A stretch of DNA of 23,001 nt from JAFKKS01 sp039808325 (GTDB lineage: Bacteria; Pseudomonadota; Alphaproteobacteria; Rhizobiales; Xanthobacteraceae): assembly GCA_039808325.1 (NCBI GenBank), contig JBDHSU010000061.1, positions 1 to 23,001 of the forward strand. Reading direction: 5' to 3'. Below, in pieces: positions 1 through 8,206 of the stretch; position 1 is the first letter of the stretch, and every line of letters begins with the position of its first letter. A program made the position numbers and the translations under genes. A model generated the notes under the pieces. It was not told the origin of the DNA, did no database searches, and saw nothing but the letters and a program-made list of their open reading frames with translations.

Positions 1-24
1 GCCCGGCCGCTCCACTCGGGGTCC

Positions 25-77
25 GTTTCTAACGTTCGCATCCCGTTTCGGTGGGTGCGTTTGCGAATGTTGGAAAC
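25..77. repeat. Imperfect long inverted repeat upstream of hemC
   Basis: The 16-base arms 25-40 (GTTTCTAACGTTCGCA) and 62-77 (TGCGAATGTTGGAAAC) match as reverse complements at 14 of 16 positions, around a 21-base spacer. It can form a long hairpin in RNA or DNA. There is no T-run after either arm, so it does not look like a simple intrinsic terminator. It could belong to a dispersed palindromic element or to the 3' end of a gene lying left of the window. Confidence 0.6.
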
Positions 78-116
78 AAGGGACCATGAGCAGCTAAAAG
101 ATTTTGGTGGAGCTTT

Positions 117-172
117 GGATTTGACATTCGCTTTTCGAGTTTGCGGCAAGCCGGGTAGCGAATGTCAAATCC
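117..172. repeat. Perfect 15-bp inverted repeat upstream of hemC
   Basis: The arms 117-131 (GGATTTGACATTCGC) and 158-172 (GCGAATGTCAAATCC) are perfect reverse complements separated by 26 bases. The right arm ends 20 bases before the hemC start codon, so the structure would lie in the hemC leader or promoter. The left arm contains TTGACA, but no credible -10 box follows at 16-18 bases. The ATTCGC/GCGAAT core also occurs in the hairpin at 25-77, so the two may be parts of one composite element. Confidence 0.65.
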
Positions 173-192
173 GCTCCCCTGGGCTTTGAGAC

Positions 193-1161
193 ATGCGAAT
201 CGGCACCCGTAAAAGCAAGATGGCGTTGGCGCAGACGGAAGACGTGGCGCTGCGCCTGCGCGCGAAATGGCCGGCGCTCGACGTCGAGGTCGTGCGTTTC
301 GAGACGGTCGGCGATAACGATCAGGTCGGAAAGCTACTGTCGCATGGCGGCAAGGGGGGCGCGTTCGTCGCGCAGATTCGGGCGGCGATCCTCGCCGGCG
401 ACCTGCAGGCCGCGATGCATTCCCTCAAGGACATGCCGGGCAACGAAGAGACGCCTGGCCTCGCCATCGGCGCGACCCTGCCGCGCGAATCCGCCGCCGA
501 CGCCCTGGTGCTGCGGCCGGGGCTTTCGCTCGAAACGGTGATGGCGACGCGTGCCAAGGGGCTGAAGATCGGGACCAATGCGGTGCGCCGTGCGGCCTAT
601 CTGCGCCGCCTGTTTCCCGAGGCCGAGGTAATCCACTTCCGTGGCGCCGCCGACACCCGCGTCGCCAAGCTCGACGAGGGACGGGCGCAAAAATTGCCGG
701 ACGGCGGCGAGGTCGGGCCCGCCGACGCGCTGGTGATGGCGCGCGCCGGGCTCGAGCGCATCGGCCGCGGCCGGCGCGCCGCCTATACGTTCGCGTTCCG
801 TGAAATGCTGCCGGCGGTCGGGCAGGGGATCGTCGCCGTCGAGTGCGCCGAGACCGACTGGACGAGCCGCCGTCAGCTTCAGGGCATTGACGACGCGGCG
901 GCGCGGCACTGCGCCGAGGCGGAGCGCGAGGTGCTGTGGATCCTCAACGGGCACTGCAATTCGCCGATCGCGGGGCACGCCACCATTGAGGGCGCGACGA
1001 TGACGCTGACCGCCGCGGTGATCGACGCCGGCGGCGACAGCATCATCGAGGCCGAGCGGCAGGGGCCGGTGGCGACGCCACGCGAGCTTGGCCGTGCGGT
1101 CGGGCTCGAGCTGCTCGACAAGGGCGCGGCGGCGATCATCGAGAAGAGCCGGCCAGCGTAA
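193..1161 (+). CDS. hemC: Porphobilinogen deaminase (hydroxymethylbilane synthase), divergent
   Basis: The enzyme polymerises four porphobilinogen molecules into hydroxymethylbilane on a covalently bound dipyrromethane cofactor in tetrapyrrole synthesis, in the cytosol. The 322-residue length is normal. The N-terminal RIGTRKSKMALAQ is recognisable; MHSLKDMP carries the catalytic Asp (about D80); two arginines at 132-133 and R150/R156 occupy the substrate-binding motifs; NGHCNSPIAG carries the cofactor-binding Cys (about C255). Several motifs deviate from the usual form: GTNAVRR instead of GTSSLRR, and RGAADTR instead of RGNxxTR. All catalytic charges are kept, so it is probably active, but it may be a lineage-specific or second copy. 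It converges on hemE with 14 bases between stop codons. There is only a weak Shine-Dalgarno before the ATG. Confidence 0.88.
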   Translation: MRIGTRKSKMALAQTEDVALRLRAKWPALDVEVVRFETVGDNDQVGKLLSHGGKGGAFVAQIRAAILAGDLQAAMHSLKDMPGNEETPGLAIGATLPRESAADALVLRPGLSLETVMATRAKGLKIGTNAVRRAAYLRRLFPEAEVIHFRGAADTRVAKLDEGRAQKLPDGGEVGPADALVMARAGLERIGRGRRAAYTFAFREMLPAVGQGIVAVECAETDWTSRRQLQGIDDAAARHCAEAEREVLWILNGHCNSPIAGHATIEGATMTLTAAVIDAGGDSIIEAERQGPVATPRELGRAVGLELLDKGAAAIIEKSRPA

Positions 1162-1175
1162 CGGATTTTGCGTCC

Positions 1176-2231
1176 TCAATGCCCCCGCACGCGTGCGAGC
1201 ATGCGCTCGACATGCGCGATCGGCGTTTCCGGCAGGATGCCGTGGCCGAGATTGAAGATCAGGCGCCCGCCGCCGTAATTTTCCAGCACCGTATCGACGG
1301 CGCGATCGAGCGCGTCGCCGCCCGCGAGCAGCGCCAGCGGATCGAGATTGCCCTGCACGGCGATGCGATTCTGCACGCGGTCGCGGACGAATGCGGGTTC
1401 CGCCGTCCAATCGATGCTGACGGCGTCGACGGGCACCTGCTGGACGAAGCTCGCCAGCGAGCCGCCGGCGCCGCGCGGGAACCCGATGACCTTCGCGCCG
1501 GGAATTTCGGCGCGCACGCCCTCGACGATGCGGCGCGTCGGCGCGATGCACCACTGGGCGAATTCGTGCGGCGGCAGCACGCCGGCCCAGGTGTCGAACA
1601 GTTGCACCGCTTCGGCGCCGGCGCGTAACTGGCCGACGAGGTAACGGATGGAGGCGGCGACGAGCGTGTCGAGCAATTGCGCGAACATCGCCGGCTCGCG
1701 ATAGGCGAACAGCCGCGCCGGCGCCTGGTCCGGCGTGCCGCGGCCGGCGATCATGTAGGTTGCGACCGTCCACGGCGCGCCGCAAAAGCCGAGCAGCGTG
1801 ACGTTCAGCGGCAGCGCGGCCTTCACCTGCTTCACCGTTTCGTAGACCGGGGCAAAGACCGTATCGTCCGGCTCGGTGCGTAGCGCGCGGATTTTCTCGG
1901 CCGAATCGAGCGGTTCGAGGCGCGGGCCTTCGCCGGCTTCGAAGCGCACGGTGCGGCCAAGGGCGTGCGGGACGACGAGGATGTCGGAGAACAGGATGGC
2001 GGCGTCGAATCCGAAACGCCGCACCGGCTGCAAGGTCACCGTGGCGGCAAGCTCCGGGGTGAAGCAGAGGTCGAGGAAGCTGCCTGCCTTGGCGCGAAGC
2101 TCGCGATATTCCGGCAGATAGCGGCCGGCCTGCCGCATCATCCAGACCGGCGGCACGGACTGACGTCGTCCGTCGAGAACGGCGAGAAGCGGTTTCGTGG
2201 CGGGAAGGGTCAAGGCGAGGGGCGTGGGCAT
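1176..2231 (-). CDS. hemE: Uroporphyrinogen decarboxylase
   Basis: It removes the four acetate carboxyl groups of uroporphyrinogen III to give coproporphyrinogen III, in cytosolic heme synthesis. The N-terminal signature WMMRQAGRYLPEYRELR is intact. ILFSDILVVPHALG carries the catalytic Asp, and further conserved blocks are IGFPRGAGG and NLGHGILPETP near the C-terminus. With the ATG at 2231 the protein is 351 residues, normal for the family; an in-frame ATG at 2267 would add 12 residues. Neither start has a strong ribosome-binding site, and 2231 is preferred because little sequence precedes the signature in homologues. It lies tail to tail with hemC, so the two heme genes are not co-transcribed. 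Confidence 0.93.
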   Translation of the reverse strand: MPTPLALTLPATKPLLAVLDGRRQSVPPVWMMRQAGRYLPEYRELRAKAGSFLDLCFTPELAATVTLQPVRRFGFDAAILFSDILVVPHALGRTVRFEAGEGPRLEPLDSAEKIRALRTEPDDTVFAPVYETVKQVKAALPLNVTLLGFCGAPWTVATYMIAGRGTPDQAPARLFAYREPAMFAQLLDTLVAASIRYLVGQLRAGAEAVQLFDTWAGVLPPHEFAQWCIAPTRRIVEGVRAEIPGAKVIGFPRGAGGSLASFVQQVPVDAVSIDWTAEPAFVRDRVQNRIAVQGNLDPLALLAGGDALDRAVDTVLENYGGGRLIFNLGHGILPETPIAHVERMLARVRGH

Positions 2232-2377
2232 GGCGGCTCGATACACCGGGGCCGCGGTTTTGGCCATGCGGCCCGGCTTCCCCGTTGTGAGAAGCTCTCA
2301 GGCTGACGGAGAGTGTTCAATATTGCCGCGTAATGCCGTAGAAGACTGCGACACGTCGTCGCTCGAACGCCCCCCGC

Positions 2378-3613
2378 ATGGCCGACATTTCCGTTCCCGA
2401 AGCCGCCCCGTTGCGGCACCACGCGCCATTCGTGCTGTTCTGGCTGGCGCGTGTCTGCGCGACGATCGCGTTCCAGGCGCTGGCGGTCGCGGTCGGCTGG
2501 CAGATCTATGCCTTCACCAACAGCCCGTTCCAGCTTGGCCTCATCGGGCTGGTGCAGTTCCTGCCGTCGGTGATCTTTTTTCTGGTCGTCGGGCATGTCG
2601 CCGACCGCTACGACCGGCGCGCGGTGCTGCGCATCTGTCAGATCGTCGAGGGGGCCGTTGCCGCCCTGCTGGCGCTCGGGACGGCCGGCGGCTGGTTGAC
2701 GACCGACATCATCTTCGCGCTCGTCTTCGTCTTCGGCGCGGCGCGGGCCTTCGAATCTCCGACCTTGCAGAGCCTTCTGCCGACGATCGTCCCGGCGCCG
2801 ATGTTTCCGAGCGCCGTCGCCGGCTCGGCCTCGGCGAACCAGACCGCGACGATCATCGGGCCGGCGCTGGGCGGCTTCCTTTACGCCGTCGGGCCGGTCT
2901 TCGCCTACGGGTTTTGCGCGATCGCGTTCCTCTCGGCGGCATTATTCGTCACCTTCATCAAGGTCGAGGGCGAGGCGCCGGCGCGCGAGCCGCCGACGCT
3001 CAAGACGCTGTTTGCGGGCATCGAGTTCATCCGCCGCAGTCCGATGATCCTCGGCGCCATCTCGCTCGATCTGTTCGCGGTGCTGCTCGGCGGGGCGACG
3101 GCGCTGCTGCCGGTCTTCGCGCGCGATATCTTCGACGCGGGGCCGTGGGCGCTGGGGCTTTTGCGCGCGGCGCCGGCGGTGGGCGCGCTATCGATGTCGG
3201 TCGGCCTGGCGCGCTGGCCGCTACAGCAGCGCGTCGGGCGCACGATGTTCGTCTCGGTCGCGGTCTTCGGCGCCGCGACCATCGTTTTCGCGCTGTCGCG
3301 CTCGCTGCCGCTGTCGTTCGCGGCCCTCGTCGTCCTCGGCGCGGCCGATGTCATCAGCGTGGTGATCCGCTTGACCCTGGTGCAGATCAACACGCCGACG
3401 GCGATGCTCGGCCGCGTCAGCGCCGTCAACGCGCTGTTCATCGGCACCTCCAACCAGCTTGGAGAGTTCGAATCCGGGGTGACGGCGGCGCTGTTCGGCA
3501 CCGTGCCGGCGGTTGTCCTCGGCGGCGTCGGGACGTTTCTGGTCGTCCTCACCTGGATGCGGCTGTTCCCGCAGCTTCTGCGCGCCGATCGCTTCAATCC
3601 GCCGGAACGGTGA
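2378..3613 (+). CDS. MFS transporter, MFS_3 / EntS-like exporter
   Basis: This 411-residue inner-membrane protein has about twelve hydrophobic segments in the usual 6+6 arrangement. The cytoplasmic loop 2-3 motif appears as GHVADRYDRR at about residues 72-81. The second half begins near residue 215 after a charged central loop (KVEGEAPAREPPTLKT). The overall pattern resembles the MFS_3 group, which includes the enterobactin exporter EntS and macrolide exporters. The substrate cannot be read from the sequence, and no siderophore or antibiotic genes are adjacent. The ATG at 2378 places the first hydrophobic segment about 20 residues in, as is typical. The next gene on the same strand starts 64 bases downstream, so co-transcription is possible. 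Confidence 0.85.
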   Translation: MADISVPEAAPLRHHAPFVLFWLARVCATIAFQALAVAVGWQIYAFTNSPFQLGLIGLVQFLPSVIFFLVVGHVADRYDRRAVLRICQIVEGAVAALLALGTAGGWLTTDIIFALVFVFGAARAFESPTLQSLLPTIVPAPMFPSAVAGSASANQTATIIGPALGGFLYAVGPVFAYGFCAIAFLSAALFVTFIKVEGEAPAREPPTLKTLFAGIEFIRRSPMILGAISLDLFAVLLGGATALLPVFARDIFDAGPWALGLLRAAPAVGALSMSVGLARWPLQQRVGRTMFVSVAVFGAATIVFALSRSLPLSFAALVVLGAADVISVVIRLTLVQINTPTAMLGRVSAVNALFIGTSNQLGEFESGVTAALFGTVPAVVLGGVGTFLVVLTWMRLFPQLLRADRFNPPER

Positions 3614-3677
3614 AGGAGCACCGGGGTCTGGCCGAGCAGGCAATCCTCGTGCGAAAATCTGCTATGAAGCCCTCAGC

Positions 3678-6116
3678 ATGATGCCCACAGCGACGAGAAC
3701 GATGCCCAGCAATGCCTCGACGATGACGACCGAAGACGCCCACATCCTTGCCGAGATCGAGCGCAAGGTGCTGTGGCTGGCGTCCTGGACCATCCACAAT
3801 GCCAACCATATCCGCGAGAGCTCCGACGGATTGAAGGTCGGCGGGCACCAGGCGTCGTCGGCATCGCTCGCGACGATCATGACCGCGCTCTACTTCAACG
3901 CGCTCCGCCCGCAAGACCGGGTCGCGGTGAAACCGCATGCGAGCCCGGTGTTTCACGCCATCCAGTATCTGCTCGGCAAGCAGACGCGCGAGAAGCTGGA
4001 GAATTTCCGCGGCTACAAGGGCGCGCAGAGCTACCCCTCGCGCACCAAGGACACCGACGATGTCGACTTCTCGACCGGTTCGGTCGGTCTCGGCGTCGCG
4101 CAGACGCTGTTCTCCTCGCTGACGCAGGACTACACGCGCGCGCACGGCTGGGGCACGGAACGGCCGGAAGGGCGGATGATCGCGCTGGTCGGCGACGCGG
4201 AGCTCGACGAGGGCAACATCTTCGAGGCCATGCTCGAGGGCTGGAAGCAGGGCCTGCGCAACTGCTGGTGGATCATCGACTACAACCGGCAGAGCCTCGA
4301 CGCCGTGGTGCGCGAGGGTCTGTGGGAGCGCTACGAAGCGCTGTTCCGCAATTTCGGCTGGGACGTCGTCATCCTCAAATACGGCACGTTGCAGGAAGCC
4401 GCGTTCCGCGAGCCGGGCGGCGAGCGGCTGCGCGCCTGGATCGACAATTGCCCGAACCAGCTCTACTCGGCGCTCGTCTTCCAGGGCGGAGCGGCGTGGC
4501 GCAAGCGGCTGCTCGACGAGCTTGGCGACCAGGGCGACGTCACCAAGCTGATCGAAAAGCGCTCGGACGACGAGCTCGCGCGGCTCATGAACAACCTCGC
4601 CGGCCACGATCTGCCGACGCTGACGAAAGCCTTCGCCGCGATCGATCACGACCGTCCGACTTGCTTCATAGCGTACACGGTGAAGGGCTTCGGCCTGCCG
4701 ATCGCCGGGCACAAGGACAACCATGCCGGGCTGATGACCCCGGCGCAGATGGAGACGTTCCGGCAGGCGATGGCGATCCGACCCGGCCATGAATGGGATC
4801 GTTTCGAGGGCCTCGGAATCGCACCGGAAACGCTGCAGGCGTTTCTCGACCGTGTGCCCTTCGCCGCGAAGGCCGAGCGCCGCCACGCCGCGCCGCATTT
4901 CGACATTCCGGAGGCGCTGCAGACGCCGACGCAAAAGGTGATGTCGACGCAGTTCGGCTTCGGCTCGCTGCTCAACGAGATCGCGCGCAGCGACGCGCCT
5001 TATGCCGACCGCATCGTGACCACGTCGCCCGACGTGACGGTCTCGACCAATCTCGGACCGTGGGTGAACCGCCGGCAGCTCTACGCACGCGAAGAGATGG
5101 CCGACACGTTCAAGAAGGAGCGTATCCCGTCGACCTACCACTGGGAGTTCTCGCCCAAGGGGCAGCATGTCGAGCTCGGCATCGCCGAGAACAACCTGTT
5201 CATCAACCTGTCGGCGCTCGGGCTGTCGCATTCGATCAGCGGCGAGCGGCTGCTGCCGATCGGGACGCTCTACGATCCCTTCATCGCGCGCGGCCTCGAT
5301 GCGCTCAACTACGCCTGCTATCAGGACGCACGCTTCATTCTGGTGGCGACGCCGTCCGGCATCACGCTCGCCGGCGAGGGCGGCGCGCACCAGTCGATCG
5401 GCACGCCGCTGATCGGCATGGCGCAGGATGGGTTGGCTGCGTTCGAGCCGGCTTACGTCGACGAGCTTGCCGTCGTGATGCGCTGGGCGCTCGAATACAT
5501 CCAGAAGGGCGGCGAGGGAGAACCCTCCGAGCGCAACTGGCTGCGCGACGAGACCGGCGGCTCCGTTTATCTGCGGCTGTCGACGCGCCCCATCGAACAG
5601 ATCCAGCGCGAACTCACGCCGGAGCTGAAGCAGGGAATCATCGACGGCGCCTATTGGCTGCGCAGGCCGGGACCGAACTGCCAGGTGGTCGTTGCCTATA
5701 CCGGCGCGATGGCGCCGGAGGCGATCGAGGCGATCGGCCTCATGGGCGAGGACCGGCGCGATGTCGGCTTGCTCGCAGTGACGTCGGCGGACCGGCTCAA
5801 CGCAGGATGGACGGCGGCGAACCGCGCGCGCGAGCGCGGCCTCGTGCACGCGCGCTCGCATGTCGAGCGCCTGCTGGCGGATGTGCCGGGCCATTGCGGC
5901 ATCGTCACCGTCGCCGACGCGCACCCGGCGTCGCTCGGCTGGCTCGGCGCCGTGCATGGCCACCGCGTGCGCCCGCTCGGCGTCGAGCATTTCGGCCAGA
6001 CGGGAACGCTCGCCGACCTCTATCGCCACTACGGCATCGACGCCAACGCGATCGTCGCGGCGGCGCAGGCGATCGCACCGGGGCGTCCGATCCGTTACCT
6101 CAAAGCCTTGCCGTGA
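3678..6116 (+). CDS. Homodimeric-type pyruvate dehydrogenase E1 / transketolase-like enzyme
   Basis: This is a thiamine-diphosphate enzyme of about 812 residues, compared with roughly 890 for E. coli AceE. The order is transketolase-like: DFSTGSVGLG near residue 130, a ThDP/Mg motif GDAELDEGN near 172-180 ending in IIDYN near 199-203, a pyrimidine-binding domain with ELGIAENNLFINLSALGLS in the middle, and a C-terminal transketolase domain. The third motif residue is Ala instead of the usual Gly and the asparagine pair is altered, but the metal-binding Asp and the final Asn remain. AceE would decarboxylate pyruvate and acetylate lipoyl-E2; no E2 or E3 gene is in the window, so the true substrate is uncertain. 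Tandem ATGs at 3678 and 3681 compete as the start, with later ATGs at 3702 and 3723. It converges on the next gene with 3 bases between stops. Confidence 0.8.
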   Translation: MMPTATRTMPSNASTMTTEDAHILAEIERKVLWLASWTIHNANHIRESSDGLKVGGHQASSASLATIMTALYFNALRPQDRVAVKPHASPVFHAIQYLLGKQTREKLENFRGYKGAQSYPSRTKDTDDVDFSTGSVGLGVAQTLFSSLTQDYTRAHGWGTERPEGRMIALVGDAELDEGNIFEAMLEGWKQGLRNCWWIIDYNRQSLDAVVREGLWERYEALFRNFGWDVVILKYGTLQEAAFREPGGERLRAWIDNCPNQLYSALVFQGGAAWRKRLLDELGDQGDVTKLIEKRSDDELARLMNNLAGHDLPTLTKAFAAIDHDRPTCFIAYTVKGFGLPIAGHKDNHAGLMTPAQMETFRQAMAIRPGHEWDRFEGLGIAPETLQAFLDRVPFAAKAERRHAAPHFDIPEALQTPTQKVMSTQFGFGSLLNEIARSDAPYADRIVTTSPDVTVSTNLGPWVNRRQLYAREEMADTFKKERIPSTYHWEFSPKGQHVELGIAENNLFINLSALGLSHSISGERLLPIGTLYDPFIARGLDALNYACYQDARFILVATPSGITLAGEGGAHQSIGTPLIGMAQDGLAAFEPAYVDELAVVMRWALEYIQKGGEGEPSERNWLRDETGGSVYLRLSTRPIEQIQRELTPELKQGIIDGAYWLRRPGPNCQVVVAYTGAMAPEAIEAIGLMGEDRRDVGLLAVTSADRLNAGWTAANRARERGLVHARSHVERLLADVPGHCGIVTVADAHPASLGWLGAVHGHRVRPLGVEHFGQTGTLADLYRHYGIDANAIVAAAQAIAPGRPIRYLKALP

Positions 6117-6119
6117 GGC

Positions 6120-7277
6120 TCACTGACTGGCGTGCATCATCAGCTTGTTGAGGAAGGCGCAGCATTTCTCGATCTCGGAAATGGCGATGAACTCATCGAC
6201 CTTGTGCGCTTGGTCGATGACGCCGGGGCCGATGACGACGGTCGGCACACCGACCTCTGAGAACAATCCCGCTTCGGTGCCGTAGGCGACCTTGCTGTGG
6301 GCGTTGCGCCCGCTGAGGCTCTTGGCGAGCGTGATCACGTCGGCGTCGGGGGCGGTGTCCAATCCCGGAATGCTCGATCGGATGTGGAAGTCGATTCCCG
6401 TTTCCGGCCCGACAGCCTGCATCTGCGGCTCGAGCACATCGCGCGCGTAGGACGTCACCTCGTCGGTCAGCGCGTCGAGATCGTCGGCGGCGATGGTGCG
6501 GAACTCGAATTCGAAGTGGCTTTCCTCCGGCACGAGATTGAGCACGACGCCGCCGTGGAAGAAGCCGGTATGCGCGGTCGAAAACGAGATGTCGTAGAGC
6601 GCGTCGCGCGGGCCCTGCTTCGCCAGCCGGTCGGCGATGTCGCGCACCTTGGCGATGACGCGCGCGCCGAACTCGACGGCGTTGACGCCGAGCGGCGCCA
6701 GCGAGGAATGGCAGTTGCGACCACGCACCTTGACCACGAAGGAGCGCTTGCTCTTGTGGCCGATCACGACCTCCATGCCGGTCGGCTCGCCGACGATGCA
6801 GGCCAGCGGCTTCACCGGCACGGTGCCGACGAATGCGGCCAGGTCCTGGGCGCCGAGGCAGCCGACTTCCTCGTCATAGGAGAGCGCGAGGTGGAACGGC
6901 GCCTTGAGGTCGCGCTTGAGCATCTCGGGAACGGCAGCGAGCGCGCAGGCGACGAAGCCCTTCATGTCGGTCGAGCCGCGCCCATAAAGCCGATCGCCCT
7001 TGCGCGTGAGCTTGAACGGGTCGGTCGCCCAGTCCTGCCCGTCGACGGGCACAACGTCGGTGTGGCCGGAGAGGATGTAGCCCGGCTTGTCCTGGGGCCC
7101 GATGGTCGCCCAGAGGTTCGCCTTCTTGCCGCTCTTGTCGGGAACCCGCTCGTGCGCGATGCCGAAGCCGTCGAGATAAGTCTCGACCCATTCGATCAAG
7201 GGCAGGTTGGAGTTGCGGCTGGTGGTGTCGAAAGCGACGAGCGTTTCGAGGATGCGGATGGCTTCGTTCGTATTCAT
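6120..7277 (-). CDS. argE: Acetylornithine deacetylase (ArgE type, M20 family)
   Basis: A 385-residue dinuclear-zinc M20 amidohydrolase, expected to cleave N-acetyl-L-ornithine to ornithine and acetate in arginine synthesis. Metal and catalytic motifs are clear: SGHTDVVPVDG (H72, D74), GSTDMKG (D104), YDEEVGCLGA with the catalytic and metal-binding Glu pair (E136/E137), and GEPTGM. A late His appears in GVIDQAHKVDEF. The dimerisation-domain motif RNCHSSLAPLGVNA is present. The start at 7277 gives MNTNEAIRIL, the normal N-terminus; the open frame extends upstream through the terminator region, but that part does not look coding. Substrate specificity within M20 (acetylornithine versus succinyl-diaminopimelate or N-acyl amino acids) is judged from overall resemblance only. 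Confidence 0.88.
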   Translation of the reverse strand: MNTNEAIRILETLVAFDTTSRNSNLPLIEWVETYLDGFGIAHERVPDKSGKKANLWATIGPQDKPGYILSGHTDVVPVDGQDWATDPFKLTRKGDRLYGRGSTDMKGFVACALAAVPEMLKRDLKAPFHLALSYDEEVGCLGAQDLAAFVGTVPVKPLACIVGEPTGMEVVIGHKSKRSFVVKVRGRNCHSSLAPLGVNAVEFGARVIAKVRDIADRLAKQGPRDALYDISFSTAHTGFFHGGVVLNLVPEESHFEFEFRTIAADDLDALTDEVTSYARDVLEPQMQAVGPETGIDFHIRSSIPGLDTAPDADVITLAKSLSGRNAHSKVAYGTEAGLFSEVGVPTVVIGPGVIDQAHKVDEFIAISEIEKCCAFLNKLMMHASQ

Positions 7278-7339
7278 CCGCTGATTGATGCATTCGGCGC
7301 GAGAACGATCAAGCCCGTTTCCCGCGAAATCGTTGCGCG

Positions 7340-7368
7340 AAAAAAAGCCCTCCCCGAAGGGAGGGCTT
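7340..7368 (-). terminator. Intrinsic terminator with UUCG tetraloop
   Basis: The arms 7345-7354 (AAGCCCTCCC) and 7359-7368 (GGGAGGGCTT) form a perfect 10-bp stem. On the minus strand the loop reads TTCG closed by C-G, the extra-stable cUUCGg tetraloop, and is followed by seven T residues (complement of 7340-7346). It therefore terminates minus-strand transcription, downstream of the L,D-transpeptidase gene and upstream of argE, which separates those two units. Confidence 0.88.
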
Positions 7369-7418
7369 GAGGTGGTGACGGAAGTCACGTCACGGGGGGA
7401 ACCGGGTCTATATTCGTC

Positions 7419-7466
7419 GCGCGTCCGGGTGGAAAACCGTGTCCGCTTTTCCTGGACGCGCTCCTA
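7419..7466. repeat. Palindromic intergenic element, copy A
   Basis: The outer arms 7419-7426 (GCGCGTCC) and 7454-7461 (GGACGCGC) pair perfectly. The inner arms 7431-7436 (GGAAAA) and 7447-7452 (TTTTCC) also pair. Read on the minus strand it begins with the TAG stop codon of the L,D-transpeptidase gene, then GAGC, a GAAAAG block and CGGTTTTC. The same order recurs at 8853-8904 and 17498-17544, so it is one of three related elements in this window. Confidence 0.7.
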
Positions 7467-8165
7467 ACGCAGCACGACGACGGGCGTGCCGATCCTGACG
7501 CGCTGATAGAGGTCGATGACGTCGGCGTTGAGCATCCGGATGCAGCCGGACGAGACGGCGCGGCCGATCGTTTCCGGCTCGTTCGAGCCGTGGATGCGAT
7601 AGAGCGTGCCGCCGAGATACATGGCGCGGGCACCGAGCGGGTTTTCGATGCCGCCCTTCATGAAGCGCGGCAGGTCGGGCCGGCGCTTCAGCATTTCTTC
7701 CGGCGGACGCCAGTCCGGCCATGCCTGCTTGTTGGTGATCTTCTGCGTGCCGGCCCATTGGAAGCCTTCGCGGCCGACGCCGACCTTGTAGCGGATCGCT
7801 TTGCCGTCGCTCATCACGTAGTAGAGGCGGCGCTCCTTGGTGTTGACGATGATCGTGCCCGGCGCCTGCTTGCCGTTGAAGGCGACGATCTCGCGGGTGA
7901 CCCCGTGCGCCGTGCGGCCGACCTGACCGGGGGGCTGGCGCGGAGCGACCACGCTCTCATCCGGCACCGTACCGGCCTGCGGCAGCGCGGCATATTGCGG
8001 GACCGCCGGCTGCGGGGCGGCGGCGTTCAGCGCCTGCGCCAGCGGCACGAACGGCAACAGAAAGAACGGCGGCGCGTTGTTGTCGCCGTTGGTCATGGCG
8101 GCGGCGGGCGAGAGGGAGGCCAGAACGACCGTGGCGGAAAGGGCGAGACGGGGCAAAAGACGCAT
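7464..8165 (-). CDS. L,D-transpeptidase (YkuD / ErfK-YbiS family)
   Basis: An exported enzyme expected to form 3-3 peptidoglycan cross-links or attach proteins to peptidoglycan in the periplasm. The start at 8165 is supported by GGAG seven bases upstream and by a signal peptide directly after it (MRLLPRLALSATVVLASLSP, then AAA). A Pro/Ala-rich linker follows to about residue 80. The YkuD domain covers about 103-232, with IHGSNEPETIG (H192) and the catalytic SSGCIRM (C208). The mature protein is about 210 residues, usual for short rhizobial L,D-transpeptidases. An upstream exported-protein gene ends 41 bases before it on the same strand, so they may be co-transcribed. An intrinsic terminator lies about 95 bases beyond the stop codon. 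Confidence 0.92.
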   Translation of the reverse strand: MRLLPRLALSATVVLASLSPAAAMTNGDNNAPPFFLLPFVPLAQALNAAAPQPAVPQYAALPQAGTVPDESVVAPRQPPGQVGRTAHGVTREIVAFNGKQAPGTIIVNTKERRLYYVMSDGKAIRYKVGVGREGFQWAGTQKITNKQAWPDWRPPEEMLKRRPDLPRFMKGGIENPLGARAMYLGGTLYRIHGSNEPETIGRAVSSGCIRMLNADVIDLYQRVRIGTPVVVLR

Positions 8166-8206
8166 TACACGCTCCATCGGAAAATGCTTTGAAAGGGAAT
8201 TCGCCG

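Noticed and set aside
334..1785. Long open frame (483 codons) on the minus strand
   Set aside because: It runs antisense to hemC and through hemE in another frame, has Arg-rich GC-driven composition and no domain; it is a shadow of two well-supported genes.
2197..3681. 494-codon plus-strand frame overlapping the MFS gene
   Set aside because: Translation is Arg/Gly/Ala low-complexity; the overlapping frame from 2378 is a clear membrane transporter.
3594..6029. Open frame of 811 codons antisense to the E1-like gene
   Set aside because: It is exactly opposite a conserved enzyme gene, is rich in Arg/His/Glu as expected from the complementary frame of GC-rich codons, and matches no recognised family.
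7278..7388. Upstream extension of the argE frame
   Set aside because: It would translate through a strong intrinsic terminator hairpin; the ATG at 7277 gives the normal family N-terminus.
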